A DNA stretch of 64,000 nucleotides, taken from NCBI GenBank assembly GCA_046199005.1, contig CP176050.1, positions 1,364,001 to 1,428,000 of the forward strand, in the 5' to 3' direction. This DNA comes from Ascidiimonas sp046199005 (GTDB lineage Bacteria > Bacteroidota > Bacteroidia > Flavobacteriales > Flavobacteriaceae). The notes under the pieces were generated by a model that was not told the DNA's origin, searched no databases, and saw only the letters and a program-made list of their open reading frames with translations. The position numbers and the translations under genes are program-made. The number at the start of each line of letters is the position of its first letter. Within the stretch, counting starts at the first letter, position 1. This document shows positions 40,492-48,921 of this stretch, piece after piece.

Positions 40492-41112
40492 TTATTGTTC
40501 TTTAGATGTAAAAACATACCAAAGCTCTCCATTTTTAGGATTATAACTAATTTTTAAAATGCCCAGTTCGCTTTTGATAATATAGGAGTCCTGCACCTCC
40601 AATTCTTTGCCATTGAGCCAGGCTTGTACTTTTCCATCTTGATAGTAAAAAATTATACCATTGGTAAACGTGACGCTCACATTTTTAAGGTTTTGATTTT
40701 GGGAGGCAAAAAACCTTTTTTGCTTAATTTTTACATTTCCATCAGAAGGCACATACCTCTTTTTCTTTTGTGTTTTCTCTTTAAAATTTTTGTGAACTTT
40801 AAGCTCAATTCTACCATTTTCAATTTCAAAACTATCCGGTGTATTTTTCCAGCTTGGAAAAACGTAGAGCGAATGTTTACCTACAATTTTGAAGAAACCA
40901 ATTTCTCCCAGATCCTCTAGGTTGAGTATAGTTCGACCTGCCTGGTTTTGTAAAATAAAGGAAGTTCCCGGAGGATAGTTTACATTTTGATAATCGTCTA
41001 GTGTAATGCTGAGATATCGATTAGAGGTTTCTGTGTTTTCACGCTGGTCGCTATGACCGGCTAAAATGGTATTGACGCTGATCAGTACGACTAATAAAAT
41101 CAGATTTTTCAT
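40492..41112 (-). CDS. Exported protein of unknown function
   Basis: A 206-aa protein with an N-terminal signal sequence (MKNLILLVVLISVNTILA). The mature part is rich in beta-strand-like alternation. It has a very basic middle segment around residues 105-130 (KNFKEKTQKKKRYVP, KIKQKRFF), and a C terminus with short tyrosine-containing repeats (GIIFYYQDGKVQAW, NGELWYVFTSKEQ). I do not recognise the family. It is transcribed on its own, 161 bases downstream of the MORN lipoprotein gene and convergent with the DUF4440 gene. Periplasmic or surface location is inferred from the signal peptide. Confidence 0.7.
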   Translation of the reverse strand: MKNLILLVVLISVNTILAGHSDQRENTETSNRYLSITLDDYQNVNYPPGTSFILQNQAGRTILNLEDLGEIGFFKIVGKHSLYVFPSWKNTPDSFEIENGRIELKVHKNFKEKTQKKKRYVPSDGNVKIKQKRFFASQNQNLKNVSVTFTNGIIFYYQDGKVQAWLNGKELEVQDSYIIKSELGILKISYNPKNGELWYVFTSKEQ

Positions 41113-41273
41113 AAGATTTACTTTTTGTTTTTATTTAAAAGTAATATCCGTTTTTAGCAGCGACAACTGCTTTCTGATGAGTCGTCCTATAGATCGATGA
41201 GTGTACCTTCTTTTACTGATAAATAGAGCGACTGGCTCCTAAACTGCACAATCTGAAGAATATTGAAGTAGCA

Positions 41274-41729
41274 TTATCTTGTATACCTTCTTTTGCTTAC
41301 AATATTTCCTTGTCTATCATAAAAGATCCACCATCCAATTGGATTTTTCCAATGCACATATTGTCCTTTTGCTTTTATGCTGCCATTTTCATAGAAAAAA
41401 GTAACCGGACCTTCTACGCGATTATCTTTATAGGTACCTTCACTTTCTTTTCGACCGTCTGGGTCGTAGTTTGTCCAGGTCCCATTGCCAACACCATCTA
41501 CAAATTGTTGAACAGACTGCAGTTCACCATTATCATATCTTGCATATAGAAGTCCGGTGAATGGCTTATCAGATCCTTTTTGATAGTAGCGAACGCTAGA
41601 ATCACTTGAAGAACGGGTATAGGTATCACTCATTGCAACCATATTTTCTTCAGGAGATTGTGTTGTCTCTGTTTTCTGTGCACAGGAAATAGTGGATGTC
41701 AATAACAAGAAGTACATAAATTTTTTCAT
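41274..41729 (-). CDS. MORN-repeat lipoprotein
   Basis: A 151-aa lipoprotein; the lipobox is TISC with Cys16 after a short hydrophobic leader. Residues about 60-150 carry three or four MORN-like repeats (YARYDNGELQSVQQF, GNGTWTNYDPDGRKESEGTY, GPVTFFYENGSIKAKGQY, GWWIFYDRQGNIVSK). This type is often annotated as a YwqK-family toxin-antitoxin protein, but that name says little about function. The gene starts 4 bases after the stop of the larger MORN/beta-propeller gene, so the two form an operon. Confidence 0.82.
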   Translation of the reverse strand: MKKFMYFLLLTSTISCAQKTETTQSPEENMVAMSDTYTRSSSDSSVRYYQKGSDKPFTGLLYARYDNGELQSVQQFVDGVGNGTWTNYDPDGRKESEGTYKDNRVEGPVTFFYENGSIKAKGQYVHWKNPIGWWIFYDRQGNIVSKRRYTR

Positions 41730-41733
41730 AATA

Positions 41734-43071
41734 TCAGTCTATTAATAAGTATTTTGTTTCCATATAATAAATACTGGCAATTTTTTCGTCGGGCTTCGCT
41801 TTTTTCGAATCCCGGTCACTGCTAAAAAAGAAATAAGATCCATCAGGGGAAAATCTGGGAAAACCTTCATTACCGCTAGTATTGATTTCGGGGCCTAGAT
41901 TTTTAGGATTACTCCAGATCCCATTCACCTTTTTTGAATAGTAAATGTCTTCGCCTCCAAGGCCGTCACTTCTCCCAGAAGAAGCGAAAAACAGATAATT
42001 TCCATCCGGAGAAATGACCGGGCCACTATCATAACCATCATGGGCTAAAGAAATAGCAAGCTCTTTCGGTTTTTCAAATGTACCGTCTTTTTTTAATTCA
42101 GCCGAATAAATACTGGAGCCTTTACCCGAAGTACTTCCGCTCCAGTAATAGAGATTACCTTCTTTATCGGTACTAGCGCCTGCTTCGTAATTGGTAGGCC
42201 ATTCCTCTTCAGGTTGCATTACCTGATTTATCAGACCACTAACAGGGTAAGGATTTGTCCATTCTTTCCCTTTTTTAATTCGGTACCAAATGTTGAAATC
42301 ACTTTTTTGAAATTGTGCATTTCCCGGAAGCATTTCAGGAGATTCGGTGTACATCCGTCTTCCATCTTGAGTGATAAACACACCACCTTCTGCCGAGCGT
42401 GTAAAAGATGTTTTTTCCGGTATTGACCATCGACCATTATCATCTAATTCGCTTTTATAAATATAAGACGAGCCTCCAGGTATTCTTCTGGTAAAATAAA
42501 GTGTTTCAGAATCCGGTGTAAATGCGATATCCCACTCATTAGCGGTATCAGATGTAATATTACCGGGCTCAAAAAGAACAGGTTTATTAAGAACACGTTC
42601 TCCTTTAAGAAATAATTGCTCGTCTATCAAAATCCCGTTTTTGTCCCATTGGTAAAATATGCCATACTTTTCTCCATTGACATAAACTTCTTCTGAGGCT
42701 TTCGTACCATTGGGGTGATAGTATTTGAATAAACCCTGAGGCAGATCTTTTTCATAAACTCCTTCTACTCGTAATTGACCATTTTCATGAAAGTATTCCC
42801 ATTTCCCATTACCAAGGCCATTTTGCCAATAGGCCCTATAGCGCAGCGTTCCATTAGGGTACCATTCTAACCACAGGCCTTCTGCTTTGCCGTTTTCCAA
42901 TTCTCTCCAAACTTTAGGTTTTCCATTGGCATACGATTCGGTAACGATACCGGAATAAGTATCAGAATTGGTTAACGATTCTCTCGTAATATTTTTTTTA
43001 GTAAATATTTGCGCAGTACTTTGATTAACAAGCAAGAAGGCTAAGGTGCTCAAAAAAATAAAAGATCGCAT
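41734..43071 (-). CDS. Exported MORN-repeat plus PD40 beta-propeller protein
   Basis: A 445-aa protein with a signal peptide (MRSFIFLSTLAFLLVNQSTAQ). Residues about 40-160 contain about five MORN-like repeats (LWLEWYPNGTLRYRAYW, GKWEYFHENGQLRVEGVY, GLFKYYHPNGTKASEEVY). Residues about 175-440 contain TolB/PD40-type propeller blades, with FTPDSETLYFTRR, ISPDGNYLFFASSGRSDGLGG and FSPDGSYFFFSSDRDS. The domain pair suggests a surface or periplasmic binding scaffold; no catalytic residues are evident. It is the first gene of a two-gene unit with the MORN lipoprotein. Confidence 0.83.
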   Translation of the reverse strand: MRSFIFLSTLAFLLVNQSTAQIFTKKNITRESLTNSDTYSGIVTESYANGKPKVWRELENGKAEGLWLEWYPNGTLRYRAYWQNGLGNGKWEYFHENGQLRVEGVYEKDLPQGLFKYYHPNGTKASEEVYVNGEKYGIFYQWDKNGILIDEQLFLKGERVLNKPVLFEPGNITSDTANEWDIAFTPDSETLYFTRRIPGGSSYIYKSELDDNGRWSIPEKTSFTRSAEGGVFITQDGRRMYTESPEMLPGNAQFQKSDFNIWYRIKKGKEWTNPYPVSGLINQVMQPEEEWPTNYEAGASTDKEGNLYYWSGSTSGKGSSIYSAELKKDGTFEKPKELAISLAHDGYDSGPVISPDGNYLFFASSGRSDGLGGEDIYYSKKVNGIWSNPKNLGPEINTSGNEGFPRFSPDGSYFFFSSDRDSKKAKPDEKIASIYYMETKYLLID

Positions 43072-43164
43072 GTAATTTTGTTTTAGTGGAGTGCCTAAAT
43101 TAAATACATAACTTTCGGGATCCTATTTTTACTAGATAAGCTGGTAAATAGACAGATGAAATTG

Positions 43165-43887
43165 TCACAGCATTAATTTTTTTACCTCAGACAAATACGA
43201 TTCGCTAATTTTTTTTCGCGTTTCGTTAGAGAGTAGCGTGTAAAAATATCTTCCTGATTTTTCAATTTCTTTTATCTCATTTTTATTTACAATATGAGAT
43301 CGGTGAATTCTTAGAAAGTCGTGCGGATTTAATTTTTTTTCTAATTCTGAAATTCCGCTGGTAGCCAAAAGTTCCTGTTCTTTAAGAAAAACTTTTGAGT
43401 AATCTCCATAGGCCTCTATATAAATAATATCTGAAACTTTTATCATAAGCCTTCTGGAACCTTTAAAAAGAATGATCTTAGACGGAAATTCCTGTTCTCT
43501 TTGTAGCAACGATTCTGTAAGTGGGATCATTACTGATTGGTTCTGAGCAATACGGGTAAGTGCAGTTTCAAATCGCTTTTTGCCATACGGTTTTAACAGG
43601 TAATCTATGGCATGTACCTCAAATGCCTTTATTGCATATTGATCGTAGGCAGTAGAGAAAATAACATCGGGGATCTCATTAAGACGTGTTAACACTTCAA
43701 AACCATCTAGCCCGGGCATTTGTATGTCTAAAAAAATTGCATCTGGCAGCATGTCGTTTATAATTTTTACTGCTTGATGACCGTCTTCTGCTTCGCCAAT
43801 CACTTCAAATTCAGGAAATGCATGGATATACTGTTTTAACAGTTCTCTGGCATCTTTTTCATCGTCTATGATCAATACTCTTTTCAA
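43165..43887 (-). CDS. LytR/AlgR-type response regulator
   Basis: A 240-aa regulator. The N-terminal receiver domain has an acidic cluster at D8-D9, the phospho-acceptor Asp54 in FLDIQMPG, a conserved Thr/Ser-Ala (FSTAYD) and Lys in LLKPYGKKR. The C-terminal LytTR DNA-binding domain spans about 135-238 (IIYIEAYGDYSKVFLKE, FLRIHRSHIVNK). The start is TTG, overlapping the kinase stop as TTGA, which gives translational coupling. It probably receives phosphate from the kinase encoded just upstream. Its target promoters are unknown. Confidence 0.92.
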   Translation of the reverse strand: MKRVLIIDDEKDARELLKQYIHAFPEFEVIGEAEDGHQAVKIINDMLPDAIFLDIQMPGLDGFEVLTRLNEIPDVIFSTAYDQYAIKAFEVHAIDYLLKPYGKKRFETALTRIAQNQSVMIPLTESLLQREQEFPSKIILFKGSRRLMIKVSDIIYIEAYGDYSKVFLKEQELLATSGISELEKKLNPHDFLRIHRSHIVNKNEIKEIEKSGRYFYTLLSNETRKKISESYLSEVKKLML

Positions 43888-44954
43888 ATCGTAAAATTTA
43901 TAATAAGTCCCGAAGGATGATTTTCTGTAATGATTAATTCGGAGTTATAGATCTTCTCCAACCTCAACCGTGTATTGGTAAGTCCCAGTCCCTTGGAAAA
44001 AAATGAAGCACCTTCTTTAACGCCTATTCCCGTATCGGCAATAGTGAAATTTAATTTACCTTCGTTTTCCAGAATCGTGATTTTTAAGGTACTCACACCC
44101 ACTTTTGGTGAAATACCATGGGTAACCGCATTTTCAATGAGCGGTTGAAGAAGCATAGGTGGAATCTCTCGATCAAGTACAGATGGATCGATATCAAATT
44201 GAATTTGCAATCGCTCTTTTAGGCGTACTTTCATGAGTGCCAGATAGTCTTTTAAAAATTGAATTTCCTCTTTTATAGGAACAAAATCACTTTGTGAAGC
44301 TTTATTCTGGTATCTGAAAAGATCGGAAAGCTGAATGATCAATTCTCGGGTACGTTCATTTTCCGGCGGGATGGAAGCATTTACAGAATTAAAGAGATTG
44401 TGGAGAAAATGCGGACTTAGCTGTGCTTTTAATGCTGTGATCTGGCTTTGCAAAGCGGTTTCCCTTAATGCTGCTTTGTCCTGAAGTTCCAGTTTATATC
44501 TTTTTTGATAAACATACGCATGTATGAGACCGAATTGTAAGATATAAAACATAAAGAGTAAATATAAAGACCATATTCTGGAATAACCACAGATTTCCCA
44601 GTATGTGATCCATTGTGATTGATTCTCAAATAATATGACGTATGCTGCTCCCATAAATAAAGGTAGAAAAAGCAGATGCGAAACTAATGTATATCTCAAA
44701 TTCTGAGATTTCATCTTTACGATAACTACATACCAAATTGGAAGGGTGAGTAGAAAGCATACTAGAAATTGTATCCCAGATGATGCAAAAAAAGCACTGA
44801 AAGAGAAGTAAGGTGTGTTGGCTGGTTGAGATCCGCCGTAATAGATCCATGTCGCCGTATAATAAATGATAGAAATCACAACGTAGAATCCTATAAAAAG
44901 AAATACATCTTTTTTTTTGGCATTATCACGTATTTGAGACAGGAAGTAGGTCAT
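43884..44954 (-). CDS. LytS-type sensor histidine kinase (His_kinase family)
   Basis: A 356-aa inner-membrane kinase. About four transmembrane segments occupy residues 17-150. A short coiled linker follows, then the His_kinase domain with phospho-acceptor His182 in QLSPHFLHNLFNSV (family norm NPHFLFN). The HATPase part has PPMLLQPLIENAVTHG and ADTGIGVKEG, GLGLTNTRLRL. There is no PAS or large periplasmic sensor, so the stimulus may be sensed in the membrane. Its stop overlaps the regulator start by 4 bases. Confidence 0.92.
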   Translation of the reverse strand: MTYFLSQIRDNAKKKDVFLFIGFYVVISIIYYTATWIYYGGSQPANTPYFSFSAFFASSGIQFLVCFLLTLPIWYVVIVKMKSQNLRYTLVSHLLFLPLFMGAAYVILFENQSQWITYWEICGYSRIWSLYLLFMFYILQFGLIHAYVYQKRYKLELQDKAALRETALQSQITALKAQLSPHFLHNLFNSVNASIPPENERTRELIIQLSDLFRYQNKASQSDFVPIKEEIQFLKDYLALMKVRLKERLQIQFDIDPSVLDREIPPMLLQPLIENAVTHGISPKVGVSTLKITILENEGKLNFTIADTGIGVKEGASFFSKGLGLTNTRLRLEKIYNSELIITENHPSGLIINFTI

Positions 44955-45060
44955 ACCGTCAACAATTTACTAAACCTATACTTAAATTTCAGTAGAATTC
45001 GACGAAATCGTCTATTACCGGTTAAACACGTATTAACAGATTTGAGATCCAATGATTAAC

Positions 45061-45603
45061 AAATACGTTCCGTACTGTGAATCCTAGAAATTTGGGGTAA
45101 AGGATCTTCCATGTATTCGTTTTCATTTAGAAGCCTATTTGTTAGCAAGAATTCTTTTTAGAGCTTTTCCATGATCAATAAAATATTCTCTTTTGTCTTT
45201 TTGGGAGAATTATAGTAAAGGTCTTCAAGAGTATTAGCATGCAGAAACCCAACAATTGAATTGACTATGGATGGAAAGGAGGTGATCTATGCTTCTGCAG
45301 GTAGCCTTCGAATCGTAACAAGATTTTGAATAAATAACATCCACATTTTTAGGATTCCGATACTAGCACAATAGTATCAATTTTAGCATATTTTCTCGAA
45401 GTGTTACAAAAACCTTTAACTTCTGTTAGGCTCCTAAATAAAAATTGGTTATCATCATTATAATGGGTTTTCCTTTGAGAGCCCAAGCAGAGGGCTATTA
45501 ATAAGGACACAATAACGATCGGCCATTTGTAATTTATTACGAAGGTAGCCCATCGTAGACTAAATGACTTCTTTGGTTTGTTCAGATCAGGATTGTTTGT
45601 CAT
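45061..45603 (-). pseudogene. Decayed MMPL/RND-type exporter, N-terminal remnant
   Basis: The first 84 residues read as the start of an MMPL/RND exporter: a transmembrane helix (WPIVIVSLLIALCLG), then THYNDDNQFLF, NTSRKYAKIDTIVLV. A stop at 45349 then ends the frame. Reading on in other frames recovers the family's next segments: NLVTIRRLPAEA, a TAG at 45287-45289 where a Trp is expected, FPSIVNSIVGFLHANTLEDLY, and after a TAA at 45158-45160, KEFLLTNRLLNENE. So there are at least two shifts and two stops. Homology ends near 45061, and the remaining roughly 600 residues of a normal transporter are absent. It is the last gene of the TetR-led operon. The family call rests on my own alignment by eye. 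Confidence 0.75.
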
Positions 45604-45608
45604 AATGC

Positions 45609-46504
45609 TTACTTCTTACTTGTGGGTTTGGAGAATCCGTAAAAAGGGATCCCTTCGATAGGATATAGTAGATCTTTATCAAATGAATCAAACTGGTAGT
45701 CTTCCAGAACAAAACTGTATACTTTACTATTTGGTTTTTTGGGACTCTTTAGCTGAATGGTAACCTCACTTGGCAAGTAAGCACCAATACTCGTTTTCTC
45801 GCGATCGTACCGGGCGGTAGCATGTTGCATTCCTTTTGGCATCGCCAGAAAAAAGTCGTTAATTGTTACCTCCAGAAGATCTATAAATTTTGTATCGGGG
45901 TGAATGTAGGCAAGAAAGCGGTCGTATTCTTTATTAGGAGCTTCGCTTCCCCAGGTTACATAAACAAGGTCGTAATTAATATCGTCCAGCAATTTTTTAC
46001 CAGCATATCTTATGATTTCTGCATCGGGTAGGTGCATGGGAGCCTCTAGAAGATAATGGTACGTAGCAAGTCCCCAAAGATATCGATCATGTTCATGTCT
46101 TTTAAAAAAGTCACTATCTGTTTCCTGCTTGTAACCTTCCCAGGATTGCAAACCTTGAATAGTCCCTTTTTTACGCCCTTCCAGATATTCCAACTGACCG
46201 TCGAAGCTGTTCGTAGCAAATCGAAGCTGGATTGGTTTGTTATTGTTTCCAGGAAAGGCATTCATAGGCATTAACAACCAGATGGATTTCCAGTTAAAGT
46301 TGCTTTTGTTTCATATACGTGAGTTTCTTTCAATTTGTCGTATCCCATGCTTTGATACGCTTCCTTTAGCAGTTTGCGTCCTTTTTCCTCAGGGTTTTCA
46401 ATTTGATTGGTTTTCAAAGCATCAGTTCTCAAATCAACCGATGCGCAGCTTTGTAGTAAAAGAAACAGGAATGCGAGAGATGAAAATTTTATCATGTACT
46501 TCAT
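45609..46504 (-). pseudogene. Frameshifted exported lipoprotein gene
   Basis: The 5' part encodes a lipoprotein start (MKYMIKFSSLAFLFLLLQSC, lipobox LQSC) and continues to HVYETKATLT. The frame then runs into a stop. The +1 frame picks up with WKSIWLLMPMNAFPGN and GLQSWEGYKQETDSDFF and stays open for about 220 residues to 45609. The shift lies near 46290-46310; restoring one base would give a protein of about 298 aa. The W-K...QSW pattern recalls a Bacteroidota exported protein family, but I cannot name its function. It overlaps or abuts the SRPBCC gene upstream and precedes the broken exporter by 5 bases. A sequencing error cannot be excluded for this gene alone, but its neighbour is clearly decayed. 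Confidence 0.75.
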
Positions 46505-46521
46505 AAAAGAGTTTATTAGAG

Positions 46522-46992
46522 TTAGGCTGTTAATTTTTTTTCCAGATTCTTTAATGCTTTTTTCATAACATAGGGAAGCATTACGTTCTTGGCCATCCAT
46601 TTTTTAGCCGCATTTCCGTTGGGATGGAAGTATTGCGTCCAGGTAACCAGTGTACCATTTAGTTTTTCAATCAGATGTACATGAGCGATGTGATTCTTTA
46701 CCAGATGCATATCTTCTATCATATATGCATAGCCATGAGGCGGATCCCAAAAAGCAATTTTTTCCTTCAACAAATCATTTCCAAATTTGCAATGTCGTTC
46801 ACACCCTTCTTCCCAGTTTCCTTGTGGATTAGGCTTAACAAGATTTACATGTTTAATCATAGGCATCCATTGTGTCATGCCCTGATGATCTGCCACTACG
46901 GCCCATACTTCCTCTATAGGAGCTCTAACAAGACGTGTTATTTCCAGTTGCTTCGGAGCATCTGTGTATTTGTTTACATTAAAGATTTTCAT
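46522..46992 (-). CDS. SRPBCC/polyketide-cyclase-like protein
   Basis: A 156-aa START/SRPBCC-fold protein: ITRLVRAPIEEVWAVVADHQGMTQWMP is the typical first strand and helix pair, then AFWDPPHGYAYMIEDM and the C-terminal helix WMAKNVMLPYVMKKALKNLEKKL. The fold makes a hydrophobic cavity for lipids or other small molecules. It lies 43 bases after the TetR gene on the same strand, so it belongs to that regulator's operon. The ligand is unknown. Confidence 0.85.
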   Translation of the reverse strand: MKIFNVNKYTDAPKQLEITRLVRAPIEEVWAVVADHQGMTQWMPMIKHVNLVKPNPQGNWEEGCERHCKFGNDLLKEKIAFWDPPHGYAYMIEDMHLVKNHIAHVHLIEKLNGTLVTWTQYFHPNGNAAKKWMAKNVMLPYVMKKALKNLEKKLTA

Positions 46993-47035
46993 AATAATAA
47001 TTTAGACCGTTCTACTTATTTTAAAAATAAAAAAT

Positions 47036-47617
47036 TTATTGTTTTATAAATTGGAATGTCATTTTATGCCAGGCGTCCATATATATTCTGTTTCTGGTAA
47101 CCTTTGTACGTGAAAGCACACCGTAAAATCCAGCGTGTATGTATTCAGCCAATTCTGTTGGTTCGAAAGCATTCGTAATTTCACCGGCATCCTGACCTTT
47201 TTTGATTACTGCCGAAAGTACTTCCAGCCAACTTTTAAATTGTTTGTTAGACTCTTCACCAAGTGTATCATTGTTACGTCCAACCTCGATACTCATGTTA
47301 TTTACCAGGCATCCCCCGGCATACTCATCTTCAACATTATAATTGATCATCATTGCATAGAAAGACTTGAGACATTCAATAGGAGAAAGTTTACAGTTTT
47401 CGAAGTATTGCTCGATCCAGCAACGATTATTTTCGCCATACCGCTGTATAACCTGTTGTGCAAAGTCTTCCTTTGATTCAAAAAAGTTGTAAAAAGAGCC
47501 TTTCGGAATACCAGCTTCTTTCAGGATATGATTAATGCCAACATTGTGATAACCGTTTCTTCGGATCACATCGTAACCTATATCCAGAATTTCTTCTTTG
47601 TTGTGTTTGTATCCCAT
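47036..47617 (-). CDS. TetR/AcrR-family repressor
   Basis: A 193-aa regulator. The N-terminal helix-turn-helix reads GYDVIRRNGYHNVGINHILKEAGIPKGSFYNFFESKEDFA, a clear TetR signature. The C-terminal ligand domain includes ECLKSFYAMMINYN and a Cys-containing GGCLVNNMSIEVGRN stretch typical of the TetR_C subgroup near NemR-type regulators. It leads an operon with SRPBCC, lipoprotein and MMPL genes. The operator is probably in the 146 bases upstream, where a palindrome is seen. The effector is unknown. Confidence 0.92.
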   Translation of the reverse strand: MGYKHNKEEILDIGYDVIRRNGYHNVGINHILKEAGIPKGSFYNFFESKEDFAQQVIQRYGENNRCWIEQYFENCKLSPIECLKSFYAMMINYNVEDEYAGGCLVNNMSIEVGRNNDTLGEESNKQFKSWLEVLSAVIKKGQDAGEITNAFEPTELAEYIHAGFYGVLSRTKVTRNRIYMDAWHKMTFQFIKQ

Positions 47618-47640
47618 ATCGAAGCAAATATATAATTTTT

Positions 47641-47688
47641 TTCTGAATTAGACTGATTGGTTTAATTTTTATAACGTTTAATTCAGAA
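47641..47688. promoter_or_regulatory. Candidate TetR operator and promoter region
   Basis: Just upstream of the TetR start lies an imperfect palindrome tagactgattggttta (47649-47664). It resembles the TAGACCGN-type operators of NemR-like regulators with three C-to-T changes. It is enclosed by a longer inverted repeat, ttctgaatta (47641-47650) and taattcagaa (47679-47688). On the - strand a tatatttg -7-like element lies nearer the start. The site is inferred, not tested. Confidence 0.4.
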
Positions 47689-47705
47689 AATCATAAGAAA
47701 ACATC

Positions 47706-47719
47706 TGCTTCCGGAAGCA
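47706..47719 (-). terminator. Possible terminator of the metal-efflux operon
   Basis: A perfect 14-bp palindrome tgcttccggaagca lies 45 bases after the adaptor stop. On the - strand it is followed by a T-rich but interrupted stretch. It could be a weak terminator or a protein site. Confidence 0.4.
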
Positions 47720-47763
47720 TTATCGTTGTAATTACCCAATATTCAGATTTAGGTAAAACGTGG

Positions 47764-48912
47764 TTACTCATTTTCAATCAGGTTGAACGCGCCTTTAGTT
47801 AATATTTTATCAGTCAAAGCCAATGATCCCTGATCTACTAAAGAAATATATCCATCATATCTAATGCCTGTTTTTACTTCTATTGGTTCAAAATAATATC
47901 CTTCCTCGCTTTCTTTAGCTACCTTTAATAACAGTGAATTTTTGTCTTGAATTACAACAGCTGTTTCGGGCAGTGCACTGCTCTCTTGAGAATCTGTAAT
48001 TACTTCTGCAGTAACAAACATTCCGGTTAAAAACGTAGTGCTGGTTTCATCTTTAATATGACCGTGAACCTTGATGGTACGATTCTCATCTATGGAGGTA
48101 CCAATCAAATAGATTTCTGCTTCAAATTGTTCATCAGACGACTCCGGGATTTTGAAGTTGATCTTTTGTCCTTTTTTCAATTTCAAAATGTCTTTTTCAA
48201 AAACGGCTAATTCCAGGTGAATATGATCATTATTAATAATTTCAAGAATGGGAGTTGAAGGTGAGACGTAAGTGCCTCTGGTGATATTAACTTTGGTAAT
48301 GCTTCCAGAGATAGGTGCGTAAATCGTAACTATTGAATTGATAATTCCTTTTTCAACTGTTGAAGGTAATATGTTAAGCAGAGCCAACTGTTTTCGAAGT
48401 CCGCTATGCCTGGCGCGGGCCGACTTATAATCACTCTCGGCTTTTAAAAAGTTCTTCTGGGAAGTAATATTCTCAGTGACCATAGTTTGTTGTCTCTCAT
48501 ACGCTGCTTTTAGGTACGTGAGTTGTTCATGTATTTCCAGGTACTCCTGCTGGATGCTTACGTATTCCGGATTTTCCAACGTGATAAGAGCCTGCCCTTT
48601 GCGCACTTGATCGCCTATAAGGAAAGGTGTAGTTTTAATGTATCCTCCCATGGTTGCACTTACGACCGCTCTGTTCTCTGGAGGAACATCAATTAAACCA
48701 TTTACCTGCACCGTTAAAGGAAATGCTTTTGTTTCTAATGAACCGAGACGCATTTCAGCCTGTTGAAATTGCGATTTAGAAACAAATAGATTCTTCTCAG
48801 AAGCAGCGTTCGTATCGGATTGTGAGGGTATCCCTTTTTCTTTCTTGTCTCCACAATTGCTGAGGCAGAGTAGGAGTAAGAGAAGTCTCAGTTTGTATAA
48901 AAGATGATCCAT
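47764..48912 (-). CDS. RND efflux periplasmic adaptor (CusB/CzcB-like lipoprotein)
   Basis: A 382-aa membrane-fusion protein with a lipobox (LCLSNC, Cys20). Family segments in order: the first half of the lipoyl domain (VNGLIDVPPENRAVVSATMGGYI, GDQVRKGQALITLENPEYV), a long helical hairpin (about 120-185), the second lipoyl half (IYAPISGSITKVNITRGTYV), then beta-barrel and membrane-proximal domains. Anchored in the inner membrane facing the periplasm, it links the RND pump to the outer-membrane channel. It starts 9 bases after the pump gene. The substrate is probably a metal ion, judged from the pump. Confidence 0.92.
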   Translation of the reverse strand: MDHLLYKLRLLLLLLCLSNCGDKKEKGIPSQSDTNAASEKNLFVSKSQFQQAEMRLGSLETKAFPLTVQVNGLIDVPPENRAVVSATMGGYIKTTPFLIGDQVRKGQALITLENPEYVSIQQEYLEIHEQLTYLKAAYERQQTMVTENITSQKNFLKAESDYKSARARHSGLRKQLALLNILPSTVEKGIINSIVTIYAPISGSITKVNITRGTYVSPSTPILEIINNDHIHLELAVFEKDILKLKKGQKINFKIPESSDEQFEAEIYLIGTSIDENRTIKVHGHIKDETSTTFLTGMFVTAEVITDSQESSALPETAVVIQDKNSLLLKVAKESEEGYYFEPIEVKTGIRYDGYISLVDQGSLALTDKILTKGAFNLIENE

Positions 48913-48921
48913 GGCTTCAAT

